Shown here: piece by piece, positions 1 to 8,634 of the stretch
Layout of the letters: each line of letters starts with the position of its first letter
How positions within the stretch are numbered: position 1 is the first letter of the stretch
Assembly: GCA_964450385.1 (NCBI GenBank)
Contig: CAYVEC010000023.1
Coordinates: 1-27,174, forward strand
DNA length: 27,174 nucleotides
Reading direction: 5' to 3'
From: JAKLFA01 sp964450385
Lineage (GTDB): Bacteria; Omnitrophota; Gorgyraeia; Zapsychrales; JANLHA01
The notes under the pieces: generated by a model
The model's input: the letters and a program-made list of their open reading frames with translations, nothing else
Told to the model about the DNA's origin: nothing
Database searches by the model: none
Program-made: the position numbers and the translations under genes

Positions 1-577
1 CAAGAATGTGCTGCTCGCGATCAGCGGGCACCTCGCTTATGGGCTGCTCAAGAGTGAAAAAGGGGTGCATCGGCTCGTCCGGATCTCGCCCTTTGACGCG
101 AACAAACGGCGTCATACTTCCTTTGCCTCGGTGGATGTTATTCCCGAGGTCGAGGAGGATGTGGAGATCGAGATCGCGGCGGATGATCTGCGGATCGACA
201 TCTTTCGGTCATCGGGTCCGGGCGGGCAGAGCGTCAACACAACCGACTCGGCGGTCCGCATTACTCATTTGCCGACGGGGATCGTTGTCCAGTGCCAGAA
301 CGAGCGGTCGCAGCTTCAGAATCGGACCATGGCGATGAAGATCCTTCGCGCGCGCCTGCATGAAAAACGCCGGAAGGAGCAAGAAGAGGAGATGACCCGC
401 GAGTATGGGGAGAAACAGCGGATCGAATGGGGGAGCCAGATCCGTTCGTATGTGATGCATCCGTATTCGATGGTCAAGGACCATCGCACGGATGCCGAGA
501 CCGGCAATGTGCAGCGGGTGATGGACGGCGACCTCGAGCTTTTTATTGATGCTTTTTTACGGTGGCGTCCTGAATAA
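1..577 (+). CDS. prfB: Peptide chain release factor 2 (RF2), C-terminal part
   Basis: Class I release factor that recognises UGA/UAA stop codons and triggers peptidyl-tRNA hydrolysis in the ribosomal A site. The window opens inside the gene: the reading frame runs in from the left edge (first complete codon at base 2), and about 191 residues remain. Visible are the family block GVHRLVRISPFD followed by RRHTSFASV, and the catalytic GGQ loop in the context SSGPGGQSVNTTDSAVRITH, characteristic of RF1/RF2. The following CQNERSQLQN stretch and the alpha-helical basic region match the end of domain 3, and the natural stop is TAA at 575-577. The context TSFASV and SVNTTDSAVRITHLPTGI favours RF2 over RF1. 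The anticodon-like SPF/PxT loop and any programmed frameshift lie outside the window. secA follows after 41 bases on the same strand. Confidence 0.95.
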   Translation, partial: KNVLLAISGHLAYGLLKSEKGVHRLVRISPFDANKRRHTSFASVDVIPEVEEDVEIEIAADDLRIDIFRSSGPGGQSVNTTDSAVRITHLPTGIVVQCQNERSQLQNRTMAMKILRARLHEKRRKEQEEEMTREYGEKQRIEWGSQIRSYVMHPYSMVKDHRTDAETGNVQRVMDGDLELFIDAFLRWRPE

Positions 578-618
578 TACAATCGGTTTTTGTCAGATGA
601 CCTGGCGAAGGGGGCGAT

Positions 619-3600
619 ATGTTGGGGTTTTTGATTCGAGGGATTGCGGTCAAGCGGGCGCGCCGGCTTATTGAACGGCTGGATCCTGCCGTATCGGTTC
701 ATGTCCCGGAGGAGCTTCCTCTTCCGTCGATCAGGGTCGTGACGCGGATGGCGGCGGTGGTCTCGCGGATTAACGCCTTGGAGACGGGCCTTCAGGCGTT
801 ATCGGATGATGACCTGCGCGCGCGGACTCAGGACTTTCGGAAGAGATATCAGGAGGCGGTGGCCGCGAAGAGGACCCTCCTTGAAGAGATCGAGGGGAAA
901 TACCGTTCGGCTGTTTCGGGTGATGAACGGGAGACCCTCGTTCTCCAGCTCGAGGAGGCCGAAAAAGGTTTTAAAGACGCCAAACGCGCGACCTTGACCG
1001 CGATCCTTCCCGAGGCCTTCGCGGTGGTGCGTGAGGCGAGCCGGCGGATCCTTGGCATGCGGCATTATGATATTCAGTTGGTCGGCGGAATGGTCCTTCA
1101 TGAGGGCGGGATCTCGGAGATGGCCACCGGAGAAGGGAAGACCCTCGTCTCTACGGCGCCGGTCTATCTGAACGCCTTGACCGGCGAGGGGGTCCATATC
1201 GTGACCGTCAATGATTATCTGGCTCGACGGGACCGGGAGTGGATGGGGCCCCTCTATGAATTCTTGGGGCTCAGTGTCGGCGTGATCGTCCACGGACTCA
1301 CGACCGCTCAGCGCCAGGAGGCCTATCGCTGTGATATTACCTACGGAACGAACAATGAATTCGGCTTTGATTATCTCCGTGACAATATGGTGAGTTACCG
1401 CGATGAGATGGTCCAGCGGGGGCATTATTACGCGGTGGTCGATGAGGTCGACAGCATCCTCATCGATGAGGCCCGGACCCCGCTCATTATTTCCGGACCC
1501 GCGGAAGAGTCGACGGACACGTACTATAAGGCTGAGCAGATCGCCCGGACCCTGCAGGGGATTCGGCTGACCGAGAATGATGAGATCGAGGCAAAATATC
1601 GGGGTGAAGAGATCGAGGATATCACCCGGGGGTATGACTATTCGGCGGATGAGAAGGGCCGCGCGGTTTCTCTGACCGATCAGGGCGAGGAACGGTGCGC
1701 GCGGGGGTTCGGGATCCCGAATATGCATGATATGGAGACGATGGAATACCGTCACCATATCCTTCAGGCCCTGCGGGCCAAGGAATTTTTTAAGCGGGAC
1801 GTTGATTATGTCGTGCGCGACGGTGAGGTAATCATTGTCGATGAGTTCACGGGCCGGATGATGCCGGGCCGTCGCTGGTCTGACGGGCTTCATCAGGCCA
1901 TCGAGGCCAAGGAGGGGATCAAGATTGAACGCGAGAATCAGACGCTCGCGACCGTGACCTTTCAGAATTATTTTCGTATGTATGAGAAGCTTGCGGGCAT
2001 GACCGGGACTGCCTATACTGAGGCTGGAGAATTTAAGGAGATTTATCATCTTGACACCGTGGTCCTTCCGACGAACCGCCCGCTGAAACGAAAGAATTTT
2101 GATGACTGCATTTATCGGACGGCCCGGGAAAAATATCAGGCCGTGGTCGATGAGATCGTGGAATATCACCGCCGGGGGCAGCCGGTCCTTGTGGGAACGA
2201 TCTCGATCGAAAAGTCCGAGCTGATCTCGGACCTCCTGAAACAGCGGGGGATTTCGCATCAGGTTCTTAATGCCAAATATCATGAACGCGAGGCCCAGAT
2301 CGTGGCCCAGGCGGGTCGGTATCAGGGGGTCACGATCGCGACCAATATGGCGGGCCGCGGGACCGATATCGTGCTCGGAGGGAATGCCGAATTTTTGGCC
2401 CGGTCGCTTGCCGATGAACAGCGTGCTGAAGATGAAACGGATGCTGACCACGAGGGCCGGATCGCTGCTTTTCTGGCACAGTTCCGCGATCAGGTCCGGC
2501 GGGAACATGCGCAGGTCGTCGAGGCAGGAGGGCTCCATGTCATCGGGACGGAACGTCATGAGTCCCGGCGCATTGATAATCAGCTGCGCGGCCGTTCCGG
2601 CCGTCAGGGCGATCCGGGGTCGTCAAAGTTTTTTATTTCGCTCGAAGATGATCTCATGCGTCTCTTCGGCGGCGACCGCCTTATGGCCATCATGGCGACG
2701 CTCGGCGCTGAGGAGGGGCAGACCCTCGAGCACCCGTTGATCAGCCGTTCGATCGGGATTGCCCAGAAACGCGTTGAGGGATTTAACTTTGAGATCCGCA
2801 AACAGCTGATCGAATATGACAATGTCATGAACAAGCAGCGTGAGGCGGTCTACAGCCTGCGCCGGAGCATCCTCGAGAGTAGTTCTGTGCAGGACCGGGT
2901 GCGCGAGGTCATCGACGAAGTAGCGGCCCGCGCGGCGGAGCGATATCTCTATGGAGGGCTGACGGCCACCGAGTGGGATTGGGATGGTTTGTTCCTGTAT
3001 ATGAAATCACGGCTCGGGTGTGACCTGACGAATATCCGCGAACGGCTCATGGAGAAGCCGTATGCGGAGATCGTGACGGACCTCAGGGGCTTTGTGCGTC
3101 AGGTGTATGAGGCCCGCGAGGCTGTCATCGGGGCTGAGACCCTGCGGCATCTTGAGAAGATGATCTTTTTGAATACCATTGATACGAAATGGAAGGAACA
3201 CCTTTATGCCATGGATCAGCTCAAGGGCGGGGTCGGCCTGCGCGCCTATGGCCAGCGTGATCCTGTTTTGGAATATAAGAGGGAAGGGTTTGAGATGTTT
3301 CAGGCCATGTTCGACGTGATGTATGAGGAGGTCGCTGAGCTCGTTTTACGGATGGCGGTGCCGGAGCAGCCCCCTCGTTTTCGCGGGGTCTTTGAATCAG
3401 TCCCGCAACATTTTGTCCATCGTGATTTTTCTAGCCTTGAGGCCGCCTCGGATCAGGCCGCTGCGGGCGCCGCTCCGTTAGCCCGCGCCCTTCCGGAATC
3501 TTCCGTCGGGGCCGCCTCATCGGAGGCGCGCACGCCGGTCCACCATCAGGAGAAGAAGGTCGGCCGAAACGATCCCTGTCCCTGCGGCAGCGGGAAGAAA

Positions 3601-3624
3601 TATAAAAAATGTTGCGGCGCCTAA
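619..3624 (+). CDS. secA: Preprotein translocase ATPase SecA
   Basis: Motor ATPase that drives unfolded preproteins through SecYEG at the inner membrane. The protein has 1001 residues. The Walker A motif GEGKT lies at residues 171-175 and the DEVD Walker B at 275-278. These are followed by SILIDEARTPLIISGPAE, the preprotein-binding region, VLVGTISIEKSE, TIATNMAGRGTDIVLGG and GTERHESRRIDNQLRGRSGRQGD in the expected order. The C-terminus carries the zinc-binding SEC-C motif (CPCGSGKKYKKCC), which in other bacteria binds SecB or ribosomes. It is about 100 residues longer than the E. coli protein. The excess lies in a roughly 20-residue N-terminal extension, a charged helical insert between residues about 78 and 130 just before PEAFAVVREAS, and the linker before the zinc motif. 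The start is supported by a purine-rich GAAGGGGG ribosome-binding site at 607-614. Confidence 0.98.
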   Translation: MLGFLIRGIAVKRARRLIERLDPAVSVHVPEELPLPSIRVVTRMAAVVSRINALETGLQALSDDDLRARTQDFRKRYQEAVAAKRTLLEEIEGKYRSAVSGDERETLVLQLEEAEKGFKDAKRATLTAILPEAFAVVREASRRILGMRHYDIQLVGGMVLHEGGISEMATGEGKTLVSTAPVYLNALTGEGVHIVTVNDYLARRDREWMGPLYEFLGLSVGVIVHGLTTAQRQEAYRCDITYGTNNEFGFDYLRDNMVSYRDEMVQRGHYYAVVDEVDSILIDEARTPLIISGPAEESTDTYYKAEQIARTLQGIRLTENDEIEAKYRGEEIEDITRGYDYSADEKGRAVSLTDQGEERCARGFGIPNMHDMETMEYRHHILQALRAKEFFKRDVDYVVRDGEVIIVDEFTGRMMPGRRWSDGLHQAIEAKEGIKIERENQTLATVTFQNYFRMYEKLAGMTGTAYTEAGEFKEIYHLDTVVLPTNRPLKRKNFDDCIYRTAREKYQAVVDEIVEYHRRGQPVLVGTISIEKSELISDLLKQRGISHQVLNAKYHEREAQIVAQAGRYQGVTIATNMAGRGTDIVLGGNAEFLARSLADEQRAEDETDADHEGRIAAFLAQFRDQVRREHAQVVEAGGLHVIGTERHESRRIDNQLRGRSGRQGDPGSSKFFISLEDDLMRLFGGDRLMAIMATLGAEEGQTLEHPLISRSIGIAQKRVEGFNFEIRKQLIEYDNVMNKQREAVYSLRRSILESSSVQDRVREVIDEVAARAAERYLYGGLTATEWDWDGLFLYMKSRLGCDLTNIRERLMEKPYAEIVTDLRGFVRQVYEAREAVIGAETLRHLEKMIFLNTIDTKWKEHLYAMDQLKGGVGLRAYGQRDPVLEYKREGFEMFQAMFDVMYEEVAELVLRMAVPEQPPRFRGVFESVPQHFVHRDFSSLEAASDQAAAGAAPLARALPESSVGAASSEARTPVHHQEKKVGRNDPCPCGSGKKYKKCCGA

Positions 3625-3665
3625 CCGTTTATAGACGATGTCAGGCGTCAGGGGGGGGTGAGGGG

Positions 3666-5288
3666 ATGAAGGGGAAGGGCCTGCGCGAGAGGATGCTGTC
3701 GTTCCTTGCCCGGTTTGTTGCGGCATGGGGTGGGCCCGAGGCGCGTGCCTATCGGGAGACCCTGTTCGTCTTGGCCTCGGCCGTGCTTGGGGTCCTGGCG
3801 CAGCCGCCGTTTGATCTTTTTTTTCTTGCCTGGATCGCGCTTGTTCCTCTATTTCTTGTCCTTGAACACACTACGCCTCGTCGAGCCTTTGCCTGGGGCT
3901 GGTGCTGGGGCCTCATGTATATGGGCGCGATGTTCGGGTGGATCGGCCATGTCACGTCCGTGGGGATGGTGGTGTTTATCGCGTATCTTGCCCTGTATCC
4001 CGCGCTCTTTGCCTGGGGGTCACGGTTCCTTGTCGTCCCGCATCCGTTGACACGGGCGATCTTCCTTGCCGCGGGCTGGGTCGTGACAGAATACCTTCGG
4101 GCCCATATTTTTTCGGGGTTCGGATGGGGGCTCTGGGGCCACAGTCAATATCGGCTCCCGGTCATGATCCAAGGCGCGGATGTCGTCGGTGTTTATGGCG
4201 TGTCGTTTATCGTTGTCTTGGTGAATGCAAGCCTGGTCCTGTGGTATCAGCGCCGGACTTTTGATCGGCAGATGCGAGCGTGTGCCGTTCTGACGGCAGG
4301 GATTATTTGTCTTTATCTTGTGTATGGTGTTGGCGCATCCATGTATTGGCAGCGCCAGATCCGTGGCGCGGCGTCGGAGGATCGTATCCGGGTCGCTGTT
4401 GTTCAGCCGAATGTTCCTGATGCAGAGAAGTGGTTCCCGGCGTATTGGGAAGGCATGATGGACAAGCTGGCGTGGCTGTCACGGTCCGCTGGTCGCTATC
4501 AGCCGGACGTGATTATTTGGCCCGAGAGCTCTCTCCCTGGGTATGGGGAGGCGCAAAAGGCCTTCGCGGATCAGACGCGCGCGCTTGCCGCGGAGCTCGG
4601 GACATCGATGCTCGTCGGCGCGGTGACGCAGGAGGGGGACCATTTTTATAATTCGGCACTTCTCATCGACCCCGGCGGCGACTATGTCGCGGAATACCGA
4701 AAGCTCCATCTCGTGCCGTTCGGAGAATATGTGCCGTTTCGGCCTTGGCTGAACATCGTGGATAAGATCGTTCCGATCGAGGACATGTCACCGGGCGATG
4801 AGTCAACGGTCTTTTTGCTTTCGACCCCGGGCGCGAGGACGACCGCGTTCTCGAGCCTGATCTGTTTTGAGGATACGGTCCGCCCTGTGGTGAGGGGCAT
4901 GGCCCGGGCCGGAGCCCGGTGGCTCGTGAATATGACGAATGACGCCTGGTTCAAACGGAGCAAGGCGTCGCGGCTTCACCTTCAGGCCGCTGTTTTTGTC
5001 GCAGTCGAGAACCGGCGATACCTTGTTCGTGCCGCGAACACGGGGATCAGCGCGATCATCGACCCAACGGGCGCTGTGGTCCGCCGTCTGTCATCGGACG
5101 ATGGGGTGGACATCTTCATTCCGGGACAGATGGGGGGCGAGGTTGTGGCCCTTTCCGGGCTGTCCGTCATAACAAAAATCGGAGATGTTTTTACATATCT
5201 CTGCTTTGGTTGTATACTGTGGGGTGTGTTTTCTATTACTATTAAAAATATTTATCTGACGAGACGAAAAAAGGAGACGTCATGCTGA
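3666..5288 (+). CDS. lnt: Apolipoprotein N-acyltransferase
   Basis: Inner-membrane enzyme that N-acylates the lipid-modified N-terminal cysteine of apolipoproteins, the last step of lipoprotein maturation in Gram-negative bacteria. The N-terminal half is a set of hydrophobic segments (AQPPFDLFFLAWIALVPLF and following). The C-terminal half is a carbon-nitrogen hydrolase domain with all three catalytic residues visible: Glu287 in IIWPESSLPG, Lys346 in YRKLHLVPFGEYVPF and Cys400 in SSLICFEDTVRP. A last membrane segment anchors the C-terminus. With 540 residues the length is typical. An upstream ATG at 3609 overlaps the secA stop. I prefer 3666 because the G-rich, AGG-containing stretch at 3648-3665 directly precedes it and the extra 19 residues are unlike the family. 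The 3' end overlaps the next gene by seven bases. Confidence 0.95.
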   Translation: MKGKGLRERMLSFLARFVAAWGGPEARAYRETLFVLASAVLGVLAQPPFDLFFLAWIALVPLFLVLEHTTPRRAFAWGWCWGLMYMGAMFGWIGHVTSVGMVVFIAYLALYPALFAWGSRFLVVPHPLTRAIFLAAGWVVTEYLRAHIFSGFGWGLWGHSQYRLPVMIQGADVVGVYGVSFIVVLVNASLVLWYQRRTFDRQMRACAVLTAGIICLYLVYGVGASMYWQRQIRGAASEDRIRVAVVQPNVPDAEKWFPAYWEGMMDKLAWLSRSAGRYQPDVIIWPESSLPGYGEAQKAFADQTRALAAELGTSMLVGAVTQEGDHFYNSALLIDPGGDYVAEYRKLHLVPFGEYVPFRPWLNIVDKIVPIEDMSPGDESTVFLLSTPGARTTAFSSLICFEDTVRPVVRGMARAGARWLVNMTNDAWFKRSKASRLHLQAAVFVAVENRRYLVRAANTGISAIIDPTGAVVRRLSSDDGVDIFIPGQMGGEVVALSGLSVITKIGDVFTYLCFGCILWGVFSITIKNIYLTRRKKETSC

Positions 5289-6052
5289 AACGTTCAGGGA
5301 GCATTATGACTATCAGTTATCTGCTGGCATTATTATATGCCGTCTCATTTTTTTATTATTTGACCTCGGCGGTGATCTCTGTGATCTTTCATTCTGCCCT
5401 GGCCGTGTCGGTCATGTGCCTGATCCTCTTTTGTGGCGCTGTCGCCCTTGCGGTCGGGCGGCCCTGGGGCCGGCTTGTCCTTGTGTATGGGAACATCCTC
5501 TTCTTTATTATCGGGATCTGGGTCGTGCTCCTCTTTCCTGAGATGATCAGCGTCGCGCCGTTTGATGAGGCGATCTTCCTGAAGAGCTTGTTCTTGGGGT
5601 CCTTGTTCTTCGCGGCTGTGATTGCCCTGTATTTTGCCCAGTATCATATTCGGCTTATGATCCACCCCGAATTGAAATATCTCCGGAAATGCATCCTTGT
5701 CGTGGATGATGACGAGGGGATTCAGCGGACCTTGAAACGGCTGCTCCTTCCGATCGGATACAGCGTCTTGGCCGCGACCTCCGGGGAGCGCGGGCTTCAG
5801 GTGGCAAAAAGCCAGCATCCTGATCTGATCGTTCTTGATGTGATCCTTCCGGGGCTTAAAGGTCGGGATGTGTGCCGTCGACTCAAAGAGGACCCGGAGA
5901 CCCGAGAGATCCCGGTCCTTTTTCTGACGGCGAAGGACTCGCCGGATGATATTCAGGCGGAAATGGAGGCCGGCGGGGCGGCGCATATTACCAAGCCCAT
6001 TCACGCCCGGTCGATGATCGCCAAAATAAAAGAGCTTCTTCATACCTCATAG
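5282..6052 (+). CDS. Membrane-anchored response-regulator receiver protein
   Basis: 256 residues in two parts. Residues about 10-125 hold roughly four hydrophobic membrane segments (LLALLYAVSFFYYLTSAVIS; a second around 38-58; NILFFIIGIWVVLLF; SLFFAAVIALYFAQY). Residues about 136-253 form a complete CheY-like receiver domain: acidic cluster Asp142-Asp144, phosphoacceptor Asp186 in LIVLDVILPG, Thr216 in FLTAKD and Lys238 in HITKPIH. No DNA-binding or enzymatic output domain follows. The start overlaps the end of lnt by seven bases and has an AAAGGAGACGTC ribosome-binding site, so the two are probably translationally coupled. A phosphorylatable receiver tethered to the membrane without an output domain is unusual; the membrane part may itself be the output or may recruit a partner. 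No histidine kinase is encoded nearby. The receiver assignment is secure; the role is unknown. Confidence 0.85.
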   Translation: MLKRSGSIMTISYLLALLYAVSFFYYLTSAVISVIFHSALAVSVMCLILFCGAVALAVGRPWGRLVLVYGNILFFIIGIWVVLLFPEMISVAPFDEAIFLKSLFLGSLFFAAVIALYFAQYHIRLMIHPELKYLRKCILVVDDDEGIQRTLKRLLLPIGYSVLAATSGERGLQVAKSQHPDLIVLDVILPGLKGRDVCRRLKEDPETREIPVLFLTAKDSPDDIQAEMEAGGAAHITKPIHARSMIAKIKELLHTS

Positions 6053-6122
6053 ACGGCCGCGCGGCGGCTCGAGGCGTGGGCGCCCGTGATCGGTGATCGT
6101 GGGGGCTGATAGAAAGGGAGGC

Positions 6123-7040
6123 ATGGCCCGTCGGGACTTTGTGAAAAAAATCCGGCGTTCGTTCGCGCGGGTGGTCATTGTTTTTGTCTTTTGGCTGGCC
6201 GGGCACGCCCCCTATGGGCTGGTGAAGGCCGTGATGCGGGGTATCGTCGGGGTGGGGTTTTATTCGTTCTTTGGGAAACAGCGGAGGATTGGGGAAGGGA
6301 ATCTTGACCGTGTCTACGGCCAGGCGATGTCTCGAGCCCAAAAACGAGTGCTGCTCAAGGCGAGTTTTTTCCATTTTGGTCTGGTCCTGGCGGATGCCTT
6401 CTGCTCGGTTCGTAAGGGCTATTCGCTCGAGGAAAAGTTTAGGATCGATGGCGAAGAGCATGTTCGCTCCGCCCTCGCCAGGGGGCATGGTGCCATGATG
6501 GTCACGGGGCATTTTGGGTTTTTTCCGCATCTCATGGTGCGTTTTGCCCAGAGCGGCTATCCCGTTCATGTTATCATGCGGCGGCCTCGTGATGAAAAAT
6601 TGGCGGAGCTGTGCACGGATTGGATGCGGCGCCTCGGGGTGGAACCGATCTTTAGCGCTCCTCCGCGTCAGTGCGTGTCTCGTGCGATCGCGGCCCTGCG
6701 CGCCAATGGACTTGTGTTTGTCCTGTTGGACCATCACTTCGGCGCTGAAGGGCATGTCATGGTGGATTTTTTAGGGATGCCGGCCGCGACCGGGGCGAGC
6801 CCCGTGGTGTTTGCCCATCGGACCGGGGCCGCTGTTTTGCCGGTCTTTTCCCTTCCGCCCGAGGGTGACGTGCACCGGATCGCGGTGGAACCGGATGTGG
6901 GTTTTTCGGAGTGGGGGCATGATGATTCAGGTCTTGTTGATGATGTCCAGCGCGTGACCCGCGTGATTGAACGATATGTTCGGGCGCATCCTGAAACATG
7001 GATGTGGATGCATGACCGTTGGAAAAACCATCATTCGTGA
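6123..7040 (+). CDS. LpxL/HtrB-family lysophospholipid (lipid A) acyltransferase
   Basis: Probably transfers an acyl chain to a lipid A precursor or another lysolipid at the cytoplasmic face of the inner membrane. The 305-residue protein has an N-terminal hydrophobic anchor (RVVIVFVFWLAGHAP, about residues 17-31). It then carries the family pattern: TGHFGFFPHLM around His130, VHVIMRRPRD, LLDHHFGAEGHVMVDFLGMPA and the C-terminal PETWMWMHDRWK that corresponds to the usual WxHRRWK ending. The acidic residue expected five positions after the catalytic histidine (H-x4-E/D) is a proline here, so the catalytic dyad is incomplete or displaced. I chose ATG 6123, preceded by GAAAGGGAGGC; an in-frame GTG at 6093 lacks a ribosome-binding site. 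Family membership is well supported; acceptor and donor cannot be read from the sequence. Confidence 0.82.
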   Translation: MARRDFVKKIRRSFARVVIVFVFWLAGHAPYGLVKAVMRGIVGVGFYSFFGKQRRIGEGNLDRVYGQAMSRAQKRVLLKASFFHFGLVLADAFCSVRKGYSLEEKFRIDGEEHVRSALARGHGAMMVTGHFGFFPHLMVRFAQSGYPVHVIMRRPRDEKLAELCTDWMRRLGVEPIFSAPPRQCVSRAIAALRANGLVFVLLDHHFGAEGHVMVDFLGMPAATGASPVVFAHRTGAAVLPVFSLPPEGDVHRIAVEPDVGFSEWGHDDSGLVDDVQRVTRVIERYVRAHPETWMWMHDRWKNHHS

Positions 7041-7068
7041 TCGTGGGGGCGGCATAAAGGAGGAAGCC

Positions 7069-7242
7069 ATGTCGAAGGCGGATAAGACACAGGCAGTGTT
7101 TGTAGCCGGGCTGGTGGTGCTGGTCTTTGGAGTGATCCTCATCTTGATGTGGTGGCCTGATGTGGTATCGTTTTTCCGGGGTTTTCTCGGGATCGTCGTG
7201 TCCATTGCCGGGCTTCTCATGATGTATTCTCTCAAGAAATGA
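7069..7242 (+). CDS. Small two-helix membrane protein
   Basis: 57 residues starting at ATG 7069 behind a strong AAAGGAGGAAGCC ribosome-binding site. The short polar start (MSKADKTQ) is followed by a hydrophobic helix at about residues 9-28 (VFVAGLVVLVFGVILILMWW), a turn containing PD, and a second helix at about 34-53 (FRGFLGIVVSIAGLLMMY) ending in LKK. The positive ends suggest that both termini face the cytoplasm. It lies 28 bases after the acyltransferase and 96 bases before the DUF502-like gene on the same strand, so all three may be co-transcribed. I do not recognise a named family. The strong initiation signal and clean topology make it a real gene; the function is unknown. Confidence 0.7.
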   Translation: MSKADKTQAVFVAGLVVLVFGVILILMWWPDVVSFFRGFLGIVVSIAGLLMMYSLKK

Positions 7243-7338
7243 GAGGAGCCAGCAGTATTTCGTCGTAGAGGCCGAAGTCGTTCGGAACGAAGGTAGATCA
7301 GCAGGATTATTAGGCACGTGATACGTTTAGGAGGGGCT

Positions 7339-7935
7339 ATGTGGGCGCAGATCCGCAGATATTTTGTCTCAGGGCTGGTGGTCTTCTTGCCGCTTGCCTT
7401 AACGGTTTTTCTCTTTATTTGGGTGATCAATCTTGCGGACGGCCTTCTTGGAAAATACATCCAGCCGGTCTTAAAAGAGACCCTCGGGTTTTATGTTCCG
7501 GGTCTCGGTTTGCTTTTGGGCGTGGCCCTTATCGTTCTGATCGGCTTCTTGGCCAAGCGTTTTATCGGCGCCCGGATTCAGGGCGGTATCGAGAATCTCT
7601 TTTTGAGGCTGCCGTTTTTTAAACAGGTGTACCCCGCGGTCAAAGAGATCGCCTTGTTTTTTTTCAGCCGTGATAAGATATCGTTCAAGAAGGTCGTTCT
7701 GGTTGAATATCCTCGTAAGGAGATGTTCTCATTTGGATTCCTGACGAATGATTCCTCAGAAAAGATGAACCAGATGACCCGGTACGAGCTGTGCAATGTT
7801 TTCATCCCGAGCACGCCGAGCCCGCTCACGGGCTTTGTGGTGATGGTGCCCAAAAAAGACATTATTGTCCTCGATATTTCAGTAGAAGAGGCCGCGAAGT
7901 TCATCATGTCCGGCGGGGTGATCAATCCGATGTAG
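7339..7935 (+). CDS. DUF502 family membrane protein
   Basis: 198 residues resembling the DUF502 family, integral membrane proteins of unknown function in many bacteria and in plants. Two membrane segments are clear: residues about 10-34 (SGLVVFLPLALTVFLFIWVI) and about 53-74 (VPGLGLLLGVALIVLIGFLAK). They are followed by the family-like soluble part with LPFFKQVYPAVKEI, a VVLVEYPRKEMFSFGFLT strand region and the hallmark VFIPSTPSPLTGFVVMVPKKDI. The start is ATG 7339, directly behind AGGAGGGGCT; an in-frame GTG at 7318 has no such site. The C-terminus (EEAAKFIMSGGVI) is also typical. The HAD gene follows after 20 bases on the same strand, so an operon is likely. Confidence 0.9.
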   Translation: MWAQIRRYFVSGLVVFLPLALTVFLFIWVINLADGLLGKYIQPVLKETLGFYVPGLGLLLGVALIVLIGFLAKRFIGARIQGGIENLFLRLPFFKQVYPAVKEIALFFFSRDKISFKKVVLVEYPRKEMFSFGFLTNDSSEKMNQMTRYELCNVFIPSTPSPLTGFVVMVPKKDIIVLDISVEEAAKFIMSGGVINPM

Positions 7936-7955
7936 CTATTTGAGGAAGGGATGTG

Positions 7956-8612
7956 ATGATTCGACTGGTCGTCTTTGATCTTGACGGCACCCTCGTGGAT
8001 GCCTTTAAGGCGGTTGAGGAGAGCATCAACGTGACCTTAGGCCATTTTGGCCTGCCGCTGGTTGATATCGATACGATTAAACGCACGGTTGGATGGGGGG
8101 ATCGCCATCTCGTTCAGGCCTTTGTCGGGCCCGAACGCATTGATGAGGCGATCGAGATTTATCGTGAGTATCATGCGGAGGCCTTGCCGCGGAGCGTCGC
8201 TCTCTTGCCTGGGGCGCGGGAAACGGTTGAGGCGCTTCGCGCGTTGGGGTATCGGCTCGCGATTGCGAGCAATCGGCCGAAACAATTCACCCGGATCATT
8301 CTCGATGAGCTCGGCATGACCGCCCTGTTCGACGCGGTTCTCTGTGGGGACGAGGTCCCGAGACCGAAACCGTATCCCGATATTCTTCAGGCCCTGATGG
8401 AACGGTTCGGGGTGTCCCCTGACGATACGGTCCTCGTCGGAGATATGACCGTGGATCTACAGACCGCGGCGGCGGCGGGGGCCCGGGCGGTCGCCTTATT
8501 GAGCGGGTCGCACCGGTACGAAGATTTCGAGCCGCTTAAGCCCTGGCGGATTCTTGACGGGGTAGGCCAGCTCATGGATCTCCTGAGCGGGGATGCCCGC
8601 GGCAGGCTCTGA
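7956..8612 (+). CDS. HAD-superfamily hydrolase, phosphoglycolate phosphatase-like
   Basis: 218-residue cytosolic phosphatase of the haloacid dehalogenase superfamily with a helical cap. Motif I is VVFDLDGTLVDAF, with nucleophile Asp8 and acid/base Asp10. Motif II is the serine in LAIASNRPK. Motif III is the lysine in VPRPKPYPD. Motif IV is VLVGDMTVDLQTA, whose acidic residues bind Mg2+. The cap inserted after motif I and the overall length fit the Gph/PGMB-like subgroup, which includes phosphoglycolate phosphatase and pyrophosphatase PpaX. The substrate cannot be told from sequence. ATG 7956 is preferred over the adjacent GTG 7953 because it sits five bases behind GAGGAAGGG. It ends just before an AT-rich promoter that starts the next unit. 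Confidence 0.9.
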   Translation: MIRLVVFDLDGTLVDAFKAVEESINVTLGHFGLPLVDIDTIKRTVGWGDRHLVQAFVGPERIDEAIEIYREYHAEALPRSVALLPGARETVEALRALGYRLAIASNRPKQFTRIILDELGMTALFDAVLCGDEVPRPKPYPDILQALMERFGVSPDDTVLVGDMTVDLQTAAAAGARAVALLSGSHRYEDFEPLKPWRILDGVGQLMDLLSGDARGRL

Positions 8613-8634
8613 CGGGGCGGACAACGGAAAAGAG

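Noticed and set aside
799..2559. Long minus-strand open frame (586 codons) opposite secA
   Set aside because: It mirrors the biased codon use of secA, contains no recognisable domain and has no initiation context. Similar shadows occur opposite the receiver gene (5345-6043), the acyltransferase (5988-6755) and hppA (9145-9759).
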